A DNA stretch of 64,000 nucleotides, from positions 62,001 to 126,000 of the forward strand of contig NZ_JAHXDN010000006.1 of the NCBI RefSeq assembly GCF_019375555.1, read 5' to 3'. The position numbers and the translations under genes were made by a program. This document shows, in pieces, positions 54,712-63,300 of this stretch (position 1 is its first letter; each line of letters opens with the position of its first letter). Under the pieces are notes generated by a model. It worked only from the letters and a program-made list of their open reading frames with translations, did not search any database and was not told the origin of the DNA. Origin of the DNA: Roseobacter insulae (GTDB lineage: Bacteria > Pseudomonadota > Alphaproteobacteria > Rhodobacterales > Rhodobacteraceae).

Positions 54712-56322
54712 ATGACGCCCACTTCCATCGCGACACTCAGTGCTCTGCCCGACCGTGATCCGCAGTATGCGCTTGTGGGGGAGGTGGATCTGGTCGTGGT
54801 CCGTTTTGACGATGAGGTGTCGGTGTTTTATGGGCGTTGCCTGCATCGCGGCGCCTTGATGTCGGATGGACACGTGCGCGGCAAGGACCTGATCTGCGGC
54901 GTGCACAACTGGGACTACCGGTTGGACAGCGGCGTGTCATCCTATGCCAATGACGAGGCCTTGCCGAAGTTCAGCTCATGGGTCGAAGGCGACGACATCA
55001 TGGTCGATGCGGATGAAATCATCCGGTGGGGATACGACAACCCGCAGCCGTATGACCGCAACACGTACCTGGGGCTTTATGCGGACCCCAGCCACGGCGA
55101 CACGGGCGAGCCCTATACCGGGCTGATCCAGCAATACGCCCGCGACGGGCTCAGCAAGACCGGACATCACGGCGTGGTGGATGCGATGGGCGTGTTGCGG
55201 GCTGAGGTGCCGGATTGGGACGATATCCAGATTCTGACGGCGCAGCTTGCAAAGGCGCCGCTGCTGGATGATGACCCGGTCGGGACGGAGGTGGTGATCG
55301 GTCCAAACGCGCAAAAACCGCTGCGCCTGAAAATCCCGCTGTTTGTGTCGGACATGTCCTTTGGCGCGCTGTCGGAACCCGCCAAGGTTGCGCTCGCCAA
55401 GGGGGCCGAAATGGCGGGCACGGGTATCTGTTCCGGCGAAGGCGGCATGCTGCCCGAAGAGCAGGCAGCCAACTCGCGCTATTTCTATGAACTGGCGTCC
55501 GCCCGGTTCGGATTCAGCTGGGACAAGCTGGAAAAGGTTCAGGCCTTTCATTTCAAGGGTGGGCAGGGGGCCAAGACCGGTACCGGCGGGCATCTGCCCG
55601 GCGCAAAGGTCACGGGCAAGATCGCCGAAGTGCGCAACCTGGACGATGGGCAGGATGCCATCTCGCCACCGCGGTTCCCCGACTGGACGGACCCGTCGCA
55701 GATCAAGCAGTTTGCGGATGAGGTGCGCGACCGTACGGGCGGGATTCCCATCGGCTACAAGCTGAGCGCGCAGCACATCGAAAAAGACATCGATGCAGCC
55801 CTGCAGGTGGGGGTCGACTATATCATCCTTGATGGTCGCGGCGGCGGTACCGGTGCCGCCCCCGTCATCTTCCGCGACAACATCTCTGTCCCCACGATCC
55901 CCGCCCTGGCCCGTGCCCGCGCCCACCTCGACCGGCTGGAGCGGAACGACGTATCGCTGGTGATCACCGGCGGCCTGCGCAAACCGGCCGATTTCATCAA
56001 GGCGATGGCCTTGGGTGCCGATGCGATCGCCGTTTCCAACGCGGCCATGCAGGCGATCGGCTGCTTGGCCATGCGGGCCTGCCACACCAACAACTGCCCG
56101 GTGGGCATCGCGACGCAAAAGCCACATCTGGTCAGCCGGATCATCGTGGATAAATCCGCGCGACAGCTGGCCAATTTCTTTGAGGCGTCAGTGGAGCTGA
56201 TGCAGGTCATGGCGCGGGCCTGCGGGCACAGCCACCTGTCGCACTTCACCCAGAGCGACCTGACCACGTGGAAGAAGGATATGGCCGAAATTTCCGGTGT
56301 TGCGTTTGGAGGCGCTGCATGA
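54712..56322 (+). CDS. Rieske [2Fe-2S] domain fused to GltB-type FMN (glutamate synthase-like) domain
   Basis: 536 residues. The Rieske domain at about 5-110 has both ligand pairs: C43-x-H45 (GRCLHRGAL) and C62-x2-H65 (ICGVHNWDY). Residues 140-520 are an FMN-binding glutamate-synthase-like barrel: KIPLFVSDMSFGALSEPAKV, GTGICSGEGGMLPEEQ, IILDGRGGGTGAAPVIF and ACHTNNCPVGIATQ. There is no amidotransferase domain, so it is not a complete glutamate synthase. It is likely a flavin oxidoreductase exchanging electrons through the Rieske centre. First gene of a six-gene coupled operon; AAGGA upstream of ATG 54712. The combination is unfamiliar to me. Confidence 0.88.
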   Translation: MTPTSIATLSALPDRDPQYALVGEVDLVVVRFDDEVSVFYGRCLHRGALMSDGHVRGKDLICGVHNWDYRLDSGVSSYANDEALPKFSSWVEGDDIMVDADEIIRWGYDNPQPYDRNTYLGLYADPSHGDTGEPYTGLIQQYARDGLSKTGHHGVVDAMGVLRAEVPDWDDIQILTAQLAKAPLLDDDPVGTEVVIGPNAQKPLRLKIPLFVSDMSFGALSEPAKVALAKGAEMAGTGICSGEGGMLPEEQAANSRYFYELASARFGFSWDKLEKVQAFHFKGGQGAKTGTGGHLPGAKVTGKIAEVRNLDDGQDAISPPRFPDWTDPSQIKQFADEVRDRTGGIPIGYKLSAQHIEKDIDAALQVGVDYIILDGRGGGTGAAPVIFRDNISVPTIPALARARAHLDRLERNDVSLVITGGLRKPADFIKAMALGADAIAVSNAAMQAIGCLAMRACHTNNCPVGIATQKPHLVSRIIVDKSARQLANFFEASVELMQVMARACGHSHLSHFTQSDLTTWKKDMAEISGVAFGGAA

Positions 56323-56696
56323 ACCAGGCAGAAATGATCCTGATGGGCTTGCGGATCTGGGGAAGCATCGGCGCGTTGGTTGCGGGCGTTTTCCTGACCG
56401 TCGGCATGGACCGGATCGATGAAGACGCGCGGGAGGCTTACATATTTCGGCCCCTTCTGATCCCCGGCATTCTGGTGATCTGGCCGCTGGTCCTGTGGCG
56501 CTGGTATCTCTACGAGACCGGGCGCGAGGTCTGGGCGCGCCGTTACGATCCCCCCCGCAGGGCGCATTTCGCGGTGGGGTGGATGCTGCCGCTTGGCATC
56601 TGTGCGATCATTGTCACGGGCCTGAGCATCCGTCAGCAATGGCCGGCTGACATCGCGCCCGAGCGTCTTTCTGCCCCGGCGGAGGTCAGCCAATGA
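56319..56696 (+). CDS. Small membrane protein of the Rieske operon (125 aa)
   Basis: 125 residues, three predicted helices (about 8-24, 44-62 and 84-104), with charged DRIDEDAREAYIFRP between the first two. Family not recognised. GGAGG before ATG 56319, which overlaps the previous stop by four bases; the next ATG overlaps its own stop the same way. Probably an assembly or anchoring subunit of the redox system. Confidence 0.8.
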   Translation: MNQAEMILMGLRIWGSIGALVAGVFLTVGMDRIDEDAREAYIFRPLLIPGILVIWPLVLWRWYLYETGREVWARRYDPPRRAHFAVGWMLPLGICAIIVTGLSIRQQWPADIAPERLSAPAEVSQ

Positions 56697-57754
56697 GCGT
56701 CAAATACATCCCCGTCCAGTGGAACTCCAACAAGTACATCTACGATGCCGTGATGCTGCTGGGGGTGGCGTTGTTTCTTTACATCTTCCTTTACGCCGCG
56801 CCGGGTCTGCTGAGCCATGAGCGTCCGATCAACCCGCAGGTGCATAACGCGCGGGCCTTCGGGGCCTGCGCCTTTGTCATGCTGACCGTGATCCTGTGTA
56901 TCGGCCCGCTGGCGCGGCTCGACAAACGGTACCTGCCGCTGCTGTACAACCGGCGCCATTTCGGCGTGATGACGGTCTTTGTTGCCTTGACCCACGCCGG
57001 TTACATCCTTGACTGGTATTTTGCCTTCTCAATGTCCGACAAGAACGAGGCGCTGCTCTTTGCCAACACCAGCTATGGCCAGCTTGCCGGGTTCCCGTTC
57101 GAAGCCTTCGGCATTTTCAGCCTCTTCACGTTGATCCTGCTCGCCGCCACCAGCCATGATTTCTGGATGAAATTTCTGAGCCCGCCGGTATGGAAACGCA
57201 TCCATTACCTGATCTACCCGGCCTACCTGTCGGTGGTGGCCCATGTGTCTTTCGGCATCTTGCAGGACCAGCAGAACCACGTCTTTACCGTGATCTTCAT
57301 CGGCGGAGCGGCGGCGGTGGGCGGTCTGCACCTTTTGGCGGCGCTGCACGAACGGCGGGCTGATCAGGCGCTCAGCGCAGAGGCCGCCGACTGGGTTCCG
57401 GTCTGCGATGTCTCTGAGATGACGGAGGGGTTCGCCAAGATCAGGCTGCTGGCGAATGGCGACCGCGTGGCCGTCTATCTGAATGACGGTAAGCTCAGTG
57501 CGATCTCGAACGCCTGCGCGCATCAGAACGGCCCCCTGGGCGAAGGCAGGATCATCGACTGTCTGGTTACCTGCCCGTGGCACGGTTTCCAATATGACGT
57601 CACCTCCGGCCGTTCGCCGGCGCCGTTCACTGAAAAAGTGCCGACCTATAATCTCAAGATCGAGGGGACCGATGTGCTGGTAGACCCAAAGGCAAACCCG
57701 CCCGGCACCTATGTTGAACCTCTGATCGCACCCAAAGCGGGAGGCACAGCATGA
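56693..57754 (+). CDS. Ferric-reductase-like membrane protein with C-terminal Rieske domain
   Basis: 353 residues. The N-terminal part has about six helices in the ferric reductase/MsrQ style, with histidines in RRHFGVMTVFVALTHAGYIL, KRIHYLIYPAYLSVVAHVSF and nearby that could hold b-type hemes. The C-terminal 100 residues are a soluble Rieske domain with ACAHQNGPLGEGR and TCPWHGFQYD. This puts a [2Fe-2S] centre next to a possible quinone- or heme-handling membrane module. No flavin/NAD domain as in true ferric reductases. Overlaps neighbours by four bases on each side. Confidence 0.85.
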   Translation: MSVKYIPVQWNSNKYIYDAVMLLGVALFLYIFLYAAPGLLSHERPINPQVHNARAFGACAFVMLTVILCIGPLARLDKRYLPLLYNRRHFGVMTVFVALTHAGYILDWYFAFSMSDKNEALLFANTSYGQLAGFPFEAFGIFSLFTLILLAATSHDFWMKFLSPPVWKRIHYLIYPAYLSVVAHVSFGILQDQQNHVFTVIFIGGAAAVGGLHLLAALHERRADQALSAEAADWVPVCDVSEMTEGFAKIRLLANGDRVAVYLNDGKLSAISNACAHQNGPLGEGRIIDCLVTCPWHGFQYDVTSGRSPAPFTEKVPTYNLKIEGTDVLVDPKANPPGTYVEPLIAPKAGGTA

Positions 57755-58512
57755 GCGACAAGGACACACCCTTTTTCGTCGGCTACCTGCCGGTTCCCAA
57801 GGGGCTGCGGGGTCTTTTACTGGCAGTCTGTGTGCTGTTCATTTCCGGGTTGGCGGGCTTTGGTCTGGCGCTCGGGGTGGCGCAGGATGATCCGGGCGAG
57901 GGCGCCTTTCGGTTCGATTACGGTCGCCAGACGGTCACCGGCGTGGTCGAACTGACGCCCTATCCCCTGCTGCGCGTGACGGAAGGCAACGAGCGTATCC
58001 CGGCGGGTCACACGCTGATGCTGGCGGGGGGCGGCAAGACCAATGTCGAGAGACGCGCGATTCCGCTGGAAGGGCAGTTGGCCAGGGCCTCCGGCGTGCT
58101 CCTGCAGCGGGGCGATCTGGACATGATGCAACTGCGCGGCGGGCGCAACGGCCTCGGCCCGGCCGAGGGCGTTGCGCCGGAACTGCCCACCGAACCCTTG
58201 GGGCGCTGGAAACTGGCGGGTGAGATCTGCGATGGTAAATGCCTTGCCGGTGCGATGCGCCCCGGGCGCGGGCTGGCGCATAAAGCCTGCGCCAATCTCT
58301 GCCTGATCGGGAAAGTGCCACCGGTTTTTGTCTCAAGCCAACCGGTGGACGGGCACGAGTTTCTTCTGATCACCGGGCCGGACGGCGGCCATTTTCCCGA
58401 AAGCGCCTATCACTACGTGGCGCAATTCGTCTCGCTGGAAGGCGAAGTTGAACGCCGCGGCGATCTGCTGGTGTTGCGTATCGACCCCGAAACGCTGGAG
58501 GTACTGGACTGA
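57751..58512 (+). CDS. Membrane-anchored protein of the Rieske operon (253 aa)
   Basis: 253 residues with one membrane helix at about 20-45 and the rest soluble, probably periplasmic. Four closely placed cysteines in CDGKCLAGAMRPG and ACANLCLIGK suggest disulfides or a metal site, though there is no CxxCH heme motif. Family not recognised. Overlaps the gene before by four bases and the next by one. Confidence 0.8.
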   Translation: MSDKDTPFFVGYLPVPKGLRGLLLAVCVLFISGLAGFGLALGVAQDDPGEGAFRFDYGRQTVTGVVELTPYPLLRVTEGNERIPAGHTLMLAGGGKTNVERRAIPLEGQLARASGVLLQRGDLDMMQLRGGRNGLGPAEGVAPELPTEPLGRWKLAGEICDGKCLAGAMRPGRGLAHKACANLCLIGKVPPVFVSSQPVDGHEFLLITGPDGGHFPESAYHYVAQFVSLEGEVERRGDLLVLRIDPETLEVLD

Positions 58513-58796
58513 TGCGCCGCGTGCTGATGCTTGCCATCGTCATCTGCATGGCTGCGGTGATGTTTTACCTCTCGCGCTTCTGGTACCTGTCACTGTGGAG
58601 CCGTGACGGCCTTTTGGGACAGGAAGCCCTGCGCCCACAGGGAGACCTGGTCAGCGTCTGGCTGCGGGGCACCGATGCCGCGCCCTTCGAGTTGCTGATC
58701 TGGGCGCTTGGCTGCTTCGCGCTGCTGACCGTTGCCCAGAAGCTTTATGACCTATTGACCAAGCCAACCGACGCAGGAGAGCCCGATGACGGATGA
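58512..58796 (+). CDS. Small membrane protein of the Rieske operon (94 aa)
   Basis: 94 residues, two helices (about 5-22 and 57-75). ATG overlaps the previous stop by one base (TGATG), and its 3' end overlaps the next gene by 11 bases. Family not recognised; likely a further anchor subunit. Confidence 0.75.
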   Translation: MRRVLMLAIVICMAAVMFYLSRFWYLSLWSRDGLLGQEALRPQGDLVSVWLRGTDAAPFELLIWALGCFALLTVAQKLYDLLTKPTDAGEPDDG

Positions 58797-60765
58797 AACA
58801 CGTGACTGGATCAGTGTGGGCCATATCGATGACCTGCCCGAAGGGCGGGTCAAAACCGTCACCGCGCGGACCACGTCGATCTGCCTGGTGCATTTCGATG
58901 GCCAATGGGCGGCGATGAACAACCATTGCCCGCATCAGCGCGGGCCGCTGGGCGAGGGATCCATCGAGAAGGGCGTCGATGACAAGTGCTGGATCCGCTG
59001 CCCCTGGCACGGGTGGGATTTCGACCCGCTGACCGGCAAGCCGCCGGGCGGGCACGAGGACAGCGGTCAGGATATGTACCCGGTCGAGATCCGCGAAGGC
59101 GAGATTTTCGTCGGCATCGCACCCGAGCCCCCGCATGAACGCACGGTGACGGATGTGATGGTTGAAACGCTCAGCAACTGGGGTGTGCAATCGGTTTTCG
59201 GCATGGTCGGGCATTCCAACCTCGGTCTGTCGGATGCCATCCGGCTCGCTGTCGGTGACGGCAAGATGACATATTTCGGTATCCGCCACGAAGGGGCCGC
59301 CGCCTTTGCGGCCTCCGCCTATGGCAAACTGACGGGCACGCCCGCGGCCTGTCTGACAATTGCAGGTCCCGGTGCGACAAACCTGCTGACCGGTCTGTGG
59401 GATGCGAAGGTCGACCGCGCGCCGGTGCTGGCGCTGACGGGGCAGGTGCAGACACAGGTCATGGGGCCGGGGGCCTTTCAGGATATCGACCTGTTGTCGG
59501 CCTTTCAGGCCGTGACCAGCTTTTCGCAACCGGTACTGGGCAGTTCCAACCATGCGGAACTGGCGGCGCTCGCCTGCAAAACGGCGATCGTGGAACAAAA
59601 TGTGGCACATCTGATCTTTCCCGATGATGTGCAGACCAATCCATCCGATCAGCCCGCCAGCGCGCCCGAGGGCCGTGTTACCGCGGCACCCGTGATCCCT
59701 GCCCAAAGCGAGATCGACAAGGCCGCGGCAATGATCAAATCGGCCAGGCGCCCGATCATCATCGTGGGCCACGGCGCCTATCCGATGCGCGATGACATCG
59801 CGTCGCTGGCCGAGCAAATGGGTATGCCGGTGCTGACGACGTTCAAGGCCAAGGGGCTGCTGCCGGACAGTCACAGATGCGCGGGCGGTGTGCTGGGCCG
59901 TTCCGGCACGCCAATTGCCAGCTGGTTCATGAACGAGGCGGACCTGATCATCGCGCTCGGCACCAGCTTTTCCAATCACACCGGGATCGAGCGCAGCAAG
60001 GAAATCATTCAGGTCGATCACGAGCGCATGCAATTGGGCAAATTCCATCCTGTCGCGCTGCCCATCTGGGGCGATGTCGGCGCCTTTTGCGAGGCCATCG
60101 CGCGGGCGGACTGTCAAAATCCGGGGGCTGACGACCAGATATCGGAACTGGCCGACCGGTGGGACATCTGGCGGCGCGAGAAACAGCAGCGCCTGCAGGA
60201 GGACCTTGGCAAGGGCATCCACTCCTTTGCGATCTTCGAGGCCCTGGGCCGCCTTGTGCCGGACAACACCATCTTTGCCGTGGACGTCGGCAACAACACC
60301 TACTCCTTCGGCCGCTATCTGGAGACCAAGGGCAGCCAGCGCGTGCTGATGTCGGGTTATCTTGGCTCCATCGGGTTCGGGCTGCCGGCGGCCATGGGGG
60401 CGTGGGCAGCAACCCAGGACAAGGCCGCGCTGAAAGGGTGCAAGGTCGTATCGATTTCGGGTGACGGGGGCTTTGGCCAATACCCCATGGAGTTCACCAC
60501 GGCGGTGAAATACGGCATGAATATTACTCATATCCTGTTGCACAATGGCGAATTGGGTAAAATTTCCAAGGAACAGCGTTCCGGCGAATGGCCGGTCTGG
60601 GAGACCGATCTGCAAAACCCCGGCTTTGCGGCGTTTGCACGTCTCTGCGGTGGGCATGGCGTCAAGGTGACCGATCCGGCCGACATCGAGGCGGCGATCC
60701 GCGAGGCGCTCGATCACGATGGGCCTGCGCTGGTGGAAATCATGACGGATGCGGATCTGGTCTGA
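58786..60765 (+). CDS. Rieske [2Fe-2S] domain fused to thiamine-diphosphate enzyme
   Basis: 659 residues. Rieske domain at about 8-112 with C48-x-H50 (NHCPHQRGPLGEG) and C72-x2-H75 (RCPWHGWDFD). From about 118 it is a complete ThDP enzyme of the pyruvate oxidase/acetolactate synthase type. The catalytic Glu169 lies in GIRHEGAAAFAASAYG. A central domain follows (about 310-440), and the ThDP/Mg motif starts at ISGDGGFGQYPMEF and ends in LLHNGELG. The N-terminal Rieske could take electrons from the cofactor-bound intermediate, giving an oxidative decarboxylase linked to the membrane. AGGAGA before ATG 58786. Last gene of the coupled operon. Confidence 0.9.
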   Translation: MTDETRDWISVGHIDDLPEGRVKTVTARTTSICLVHFDGQWAAMNNHCPHQRGPLGEGSIEKGVDDKCWIRCPWHGWDFDPLTGKPPGGHEDSGQDMYPVEIREGEIFVGIAPEPPHERTVTDVMVETLSNWGVQSVFGMVGHSNLGLSDAIRLAVGDGKMTYFGIRHEGAAAFAASAYGKLTGTPAACLTIAGPGATNLLTGLWDAKVDRAPVLALTGQVQTQVMGPGAFQDIDLLSAFQAVTSFSQPVLGSSNHAELAALACKTAIVEQNVAHLIFPDDVQTNPSDQPASAPEGRVTAAPVIPAQSEIDKAAAMIKSARRPIIIVGHGAYPMRDDIASLAEQMGMPVLTTFKAKGLLPDSHRCAGGVLGRSGTPIASWFMNEADLIIALGTSFSNHTGIERSKEIIQVDHERMQLGKFHPVALPIWGDVGAFCEAIARADCQNPGADDQISELADRWDIWRREKQQRLQEDLGKGIHSFAIFEALGRLVPDNTIFAVDVGNNTYSFGRYLETKGSQRVLMSGYLGSIGFGLPAAMGAWAATQDKAALKGCKVVSISGDGGFGQYPMEFTTAVKYGMNITHILLHNGELGKISKEQRSGEWPVWETDLQNPGFAAFARLCGGHGVKVTDPADIEAAIREALDHDGPALVEIMTDADLV

Positions 60766-60845
60766 TCTGATTGCGCAAAGACCGGGCATGTCTTAGGACG
60801 ATGCAACCAAAGTCTGAACGCGTTGCACATGAACCGGCCTGAAAC

Positions 60846-61550
60846 ATGAATGACATCTACGAAGGGCTGGTTTCCGCGTTCTGGCTGGTGGTGACCCTGG
60901 ATCAGGACCTGATGCAGATCAGTCTGCGTTCCCTTCAGGTCAGCCTGTCTGCGCTGGTGATTGCCTCGGTGCTGGCGTTGCCGTTGGGCACGTTCCTCGC
61001 GATCAGGCGGTTTCGCTACCGGCGGCTGACGATCTCGCTGCTGAACGCGCTGATGGGTCTGCCGCCGGTGGTGGTTGGTCTGATTGTCTACATTCTGTTG
61101 TCGCGATCCGGGCCTTTCGGGGTGTTTGGTCTGCTGTTTACGCCGACGGCCATGATCATTGCGCAGGTGATTATCATCACGCCGCTGATTGCCTCCATCA
61201 CGCATCAGGCGATGCGCGAACTATGGGCGGAATATCATGATCTGCTGATCTCTCTGAACACCTCCAACTGGCAACGCATCAAGACGCTGATCTGGGATGG
61301 GCGGCGCAACCTGCTGACCGCCTCGCTGGCGGGGTTCGGGCGCGCGATTGGCGAAGTGGGCGCAATTATGATCGTGGGTGGCAATATCGACAATGCCACG
61401 CGGGTGCTGACCACCGCCATCGCGCTGGAGACCGGCAAGGGCGATTTCGCGCTCGCGCTGGCCCTTGGCTTTGTGCTGATCGCGCTGGCCATCGGCATCA
61501 ACATCTGCATCCACTGGTTGTCGCGCACCGAACGGGAGGGACGGTGGTGA
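60846..61550 (+). CDS. tupB: Tungstate ABC transporter permease
   Basis: 234 residues, five or six helices; the ATPase-contact loop is in LNTSNWQRIKTLIWDGRRNL, followed by GFGRAIGEVGAIMIVGGNID, typical of TupB. Eighty bases after the ThDP gene with no strong ribosome site. Overlaps tupC by four bases. Confidence 0.88.
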   Translation: MNDIYEGLVSAFWLVVTLDQDLMQISLRSLQVSLSALVIASVLALPLGTFLAIRRFRYRRLTISLLNALMGLPPVVVGLIVYILLSRSGPFGVFGLLFTPTAMIIAQVIIITPLIASITHQAMRELWAEYHDLLISLNTSNWQRIKTLIWDGRRNLLTASLAGFGRAIGEVGAIMIVGGNIDNATRVLTTAIALETGKGDFALALALGFVLIALAIGINICIHWLSRTEREGRW

Positions 61551-62260
61551 GCACAATTCTGCCTTTGACGCTCAAGGACGTGGCGGTACGCCGGCGCGGC
61601 AAACGCCTGCTCGGTCCGGTTGACCTGACCCTGGATCCCGACGGGCTCACGATGATCATCGGCCCGAATGGCAGCGGCAAGACCACACTGCTGCGCGTCA
61701 TGCACGGGGTTGAGCGGCTCAGCACCGGAACGGCGACATGGGCGGTGCCGGAGGAGGAGGCGCGGCACCGGCAATCCTATGTCTTCCAGACGCCGATCAT
61801 GTTGCGCCGGACCGTGGCCGACAATCTGGGATATCCGCTGCGGTTGCTCAACGCCCCGCGCGCACAGGTGAATGCGCGTGTCCGCCACTGGGCCGAACGG
61901 ATCGGACTTGCGGACCGCCTGAGCCTGCAGGCCACCCGGCTGTCGGGGGGCGAAAAACAAAAACTGGCCCTTGCCCGCGCCTTGATCCGCAAGCCCGATG
62001 TGCTGTTTCTGGATGAACCCTGCGCCAACCTCGACGGTGCCTCGACACGCGACATCGAAAGCATTCTGCAAACCGCCCTGTCTGAAAAAACCCGCATAAT
62101 CATGACAACACATGATCTGGGTCAAGCCAGACGCCTTGCAAGTGATGCAGTCTTCATGCTGCATGGCGTTGTGCATGAAAGGGGTCCGGCTTCGCGCTTC
62201 TTCGGCGCGGCGCAAACCGCCGAATTGCAGGCATTTTTCAGAGGAGACATCATCGCATGA
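61547..62260 (+). CDS. tupC: Tungstate ABC transporter ATP-binding protein
   Basis: 237 residues. Walker A IGPNGSGKTTLLRVM, signature RLSGGEKQKLALARALI, Walker B VLFLDEPCANLDG, H-loop TTHDLGQA. No TOBE tail, as in TupC. GTG 61547 overlaps the tupB stop and has GGGAGGG six bases upstream. Confidence 0.9.
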   Translation: MSTILPLTLKDVAVRRRGKRLLGPVDLTLDPDGLTMIIGPNGSGKTTLLRVMHGVERLSTGTATWAVPEEEARHRQSYVFQTPIMLRRTVADNLGYPLRLLNAPRAQVNARVRHWAERIGLADRLSLQATRLSGGEKQKLALARALIRKPDVLFLDEPCANLDGASTRDIESILQTALSEKTRIIMTTHDLGQARRLASDAVFMLHGVVHERGPASRFFGAAQTAELQAFFRGDIIA

Positions 62261-63063
62261 TCACGCGCGCATTTGCACTTTTGACCGCAGCATTCATGGG
62301 TACCGCCGCGCTGGCGGAGGACATCAAGCTGGCGGTCACGACGTCATTTGAGAATTCGGGCCTTGCGGACGTGCTTTTGCCCGCCATCAAGCAGGACCTC
62401 GATCTGGACGTGCAGTTGCTCGTCGTGGGCACGGGGCAGGCGCTGCGTCTGGGACAGGCCGGGGACGTTGACGCGATTCTCGTGCACTCGCGCAGTGCCG
62501 AGGAAAAATTCGTGGCCGAAGGCTATGGCACCTATCGGCGCGAGATCATGTACAATGATTTCGTCTTCATCGGGCCGCGGGACGACCCGGCCGGTGTGGC
62601 CAAATCAGGGTCCGCCGCAGAAGCTTTGAAACGCATTGGCGTGACCAAGCCCGCCTTCGTCAGCCGCGGTGATGACAGCGGCACACATAAGAAGGAAATC
62701 GCGCTCTGGCGGGCCGCCGATCTGGCGCCCGAAACATTTGGCGCGTGGTATCGGGCTGTGGGGGCCGGTATGGGCGCGAGCCTCAACACCGCCGCGGGGC
62801 TGGACGCCTATATTCTGGCCGACCGCGCCAGCTGGCTGAATTTCGGCAACAAGGCCAGTCTTGCGCTGCTCTACGCCGGGGATGCCGCGCTGTTCAATCA
62901 ATACGCCTTTCTCGCCGTGAACCCGGAAAAACATGCCCATGTGCGCAACGATCTGGCCGTGCAGCTGGAAAACTGGCTCACCAGCCCGCGTGCAGCGGAG
63001 CTGATCAATGCCTACACCATCAACGGCGAGACGCTCTTTATCTTCAACGCCAAACCTGAGTAA
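62257..63063 (+). CDS. tupA: Tungstate-binding periplasmic protein
   Basis: 268 residues with a signal peptide ending near AALA. TupA motifs: AVTTSFENSGLADVLLPAI, VGTGQALRLGQAGDVDAILV, HSRSAEEKFVAEGYG, and SRGDDSGTHKKE. It binds tungstate with high selectivity in known members. Last gene of the tup operon (B-C-A order), ATGA overlap with tupC. Confidence 0.93.
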   Translation: MITRAFALLTAAFMGTAALAEDIKLAVTTSFENSGLADVLLPAIKQDLDLDVQLLVVGTGQALRLGQAGDVDAILVHSRSAEEKFVAEGYGTYRREIMYNDFVFIGPRDDPAGVAKSGSAAEALKRIGVTKPAFVSRGDDSGTHKKEIALWRAADLAPETFGAWYRAVGAGMGASLNTAAGLDAYILADRASWLNFGNKASLALLYAGDAALFNQYAFLAVNPEKHAHVRNDLAVQLENWLTSPRAAELINAYTINGETLFIFNAKPE

Positions 63064-63068
63064 GCAGA

Positions 63069-63101
63069 GCGCCCCGGCTGTCAACGGGACAGCTTGGGCG
63101 C
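63069..63101 (+). terminator. Possible terminator hairpin after tupA
   Basis: Two-part stem (GCGCCC/GGGCGC and GCTGTC/GACAGC with a two-base internal mismatch) starting six bases after the tupA stop. No T run, so efficiency is uncertain. The 199 bases between it and the next gene show nothing else. Confidence 0.45.
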
Positions 63102-63300
63102 ACCAAGGGCCTAGAGCCCAAAGTGCACGATTGCTGCAGTCGCTCAGGTGTCGGCGTTTTCCGGCTGCCAGGAACGTGACCAACTCAAAGACAGTTTCGA
63201 CTAGGAATTGCATCGGAAGGTTTTTCAGTGCTCTTGGTCGGCCAGCTCGGAGTGACATAAACGACCGATATTGGTGAAAAACTCCAGCGTTGACCGAAAA

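Noticed and set aside
53425-54906. Long minus-strand frame (about 490 codons) opposite tctA
   Set aside because: Composition (Asp/His/Gln/Arg-rich) and position show it is the complement of a membrane protein gene.
58651-60789. Long open frame on the minus strand (over 700 codons) opposite the ThDP gene
   Set aside because: It mirrors a strongly conserved gene; no ribosome site, no recognisable domain, composition typical of antisense frames in GC-rich DNA.
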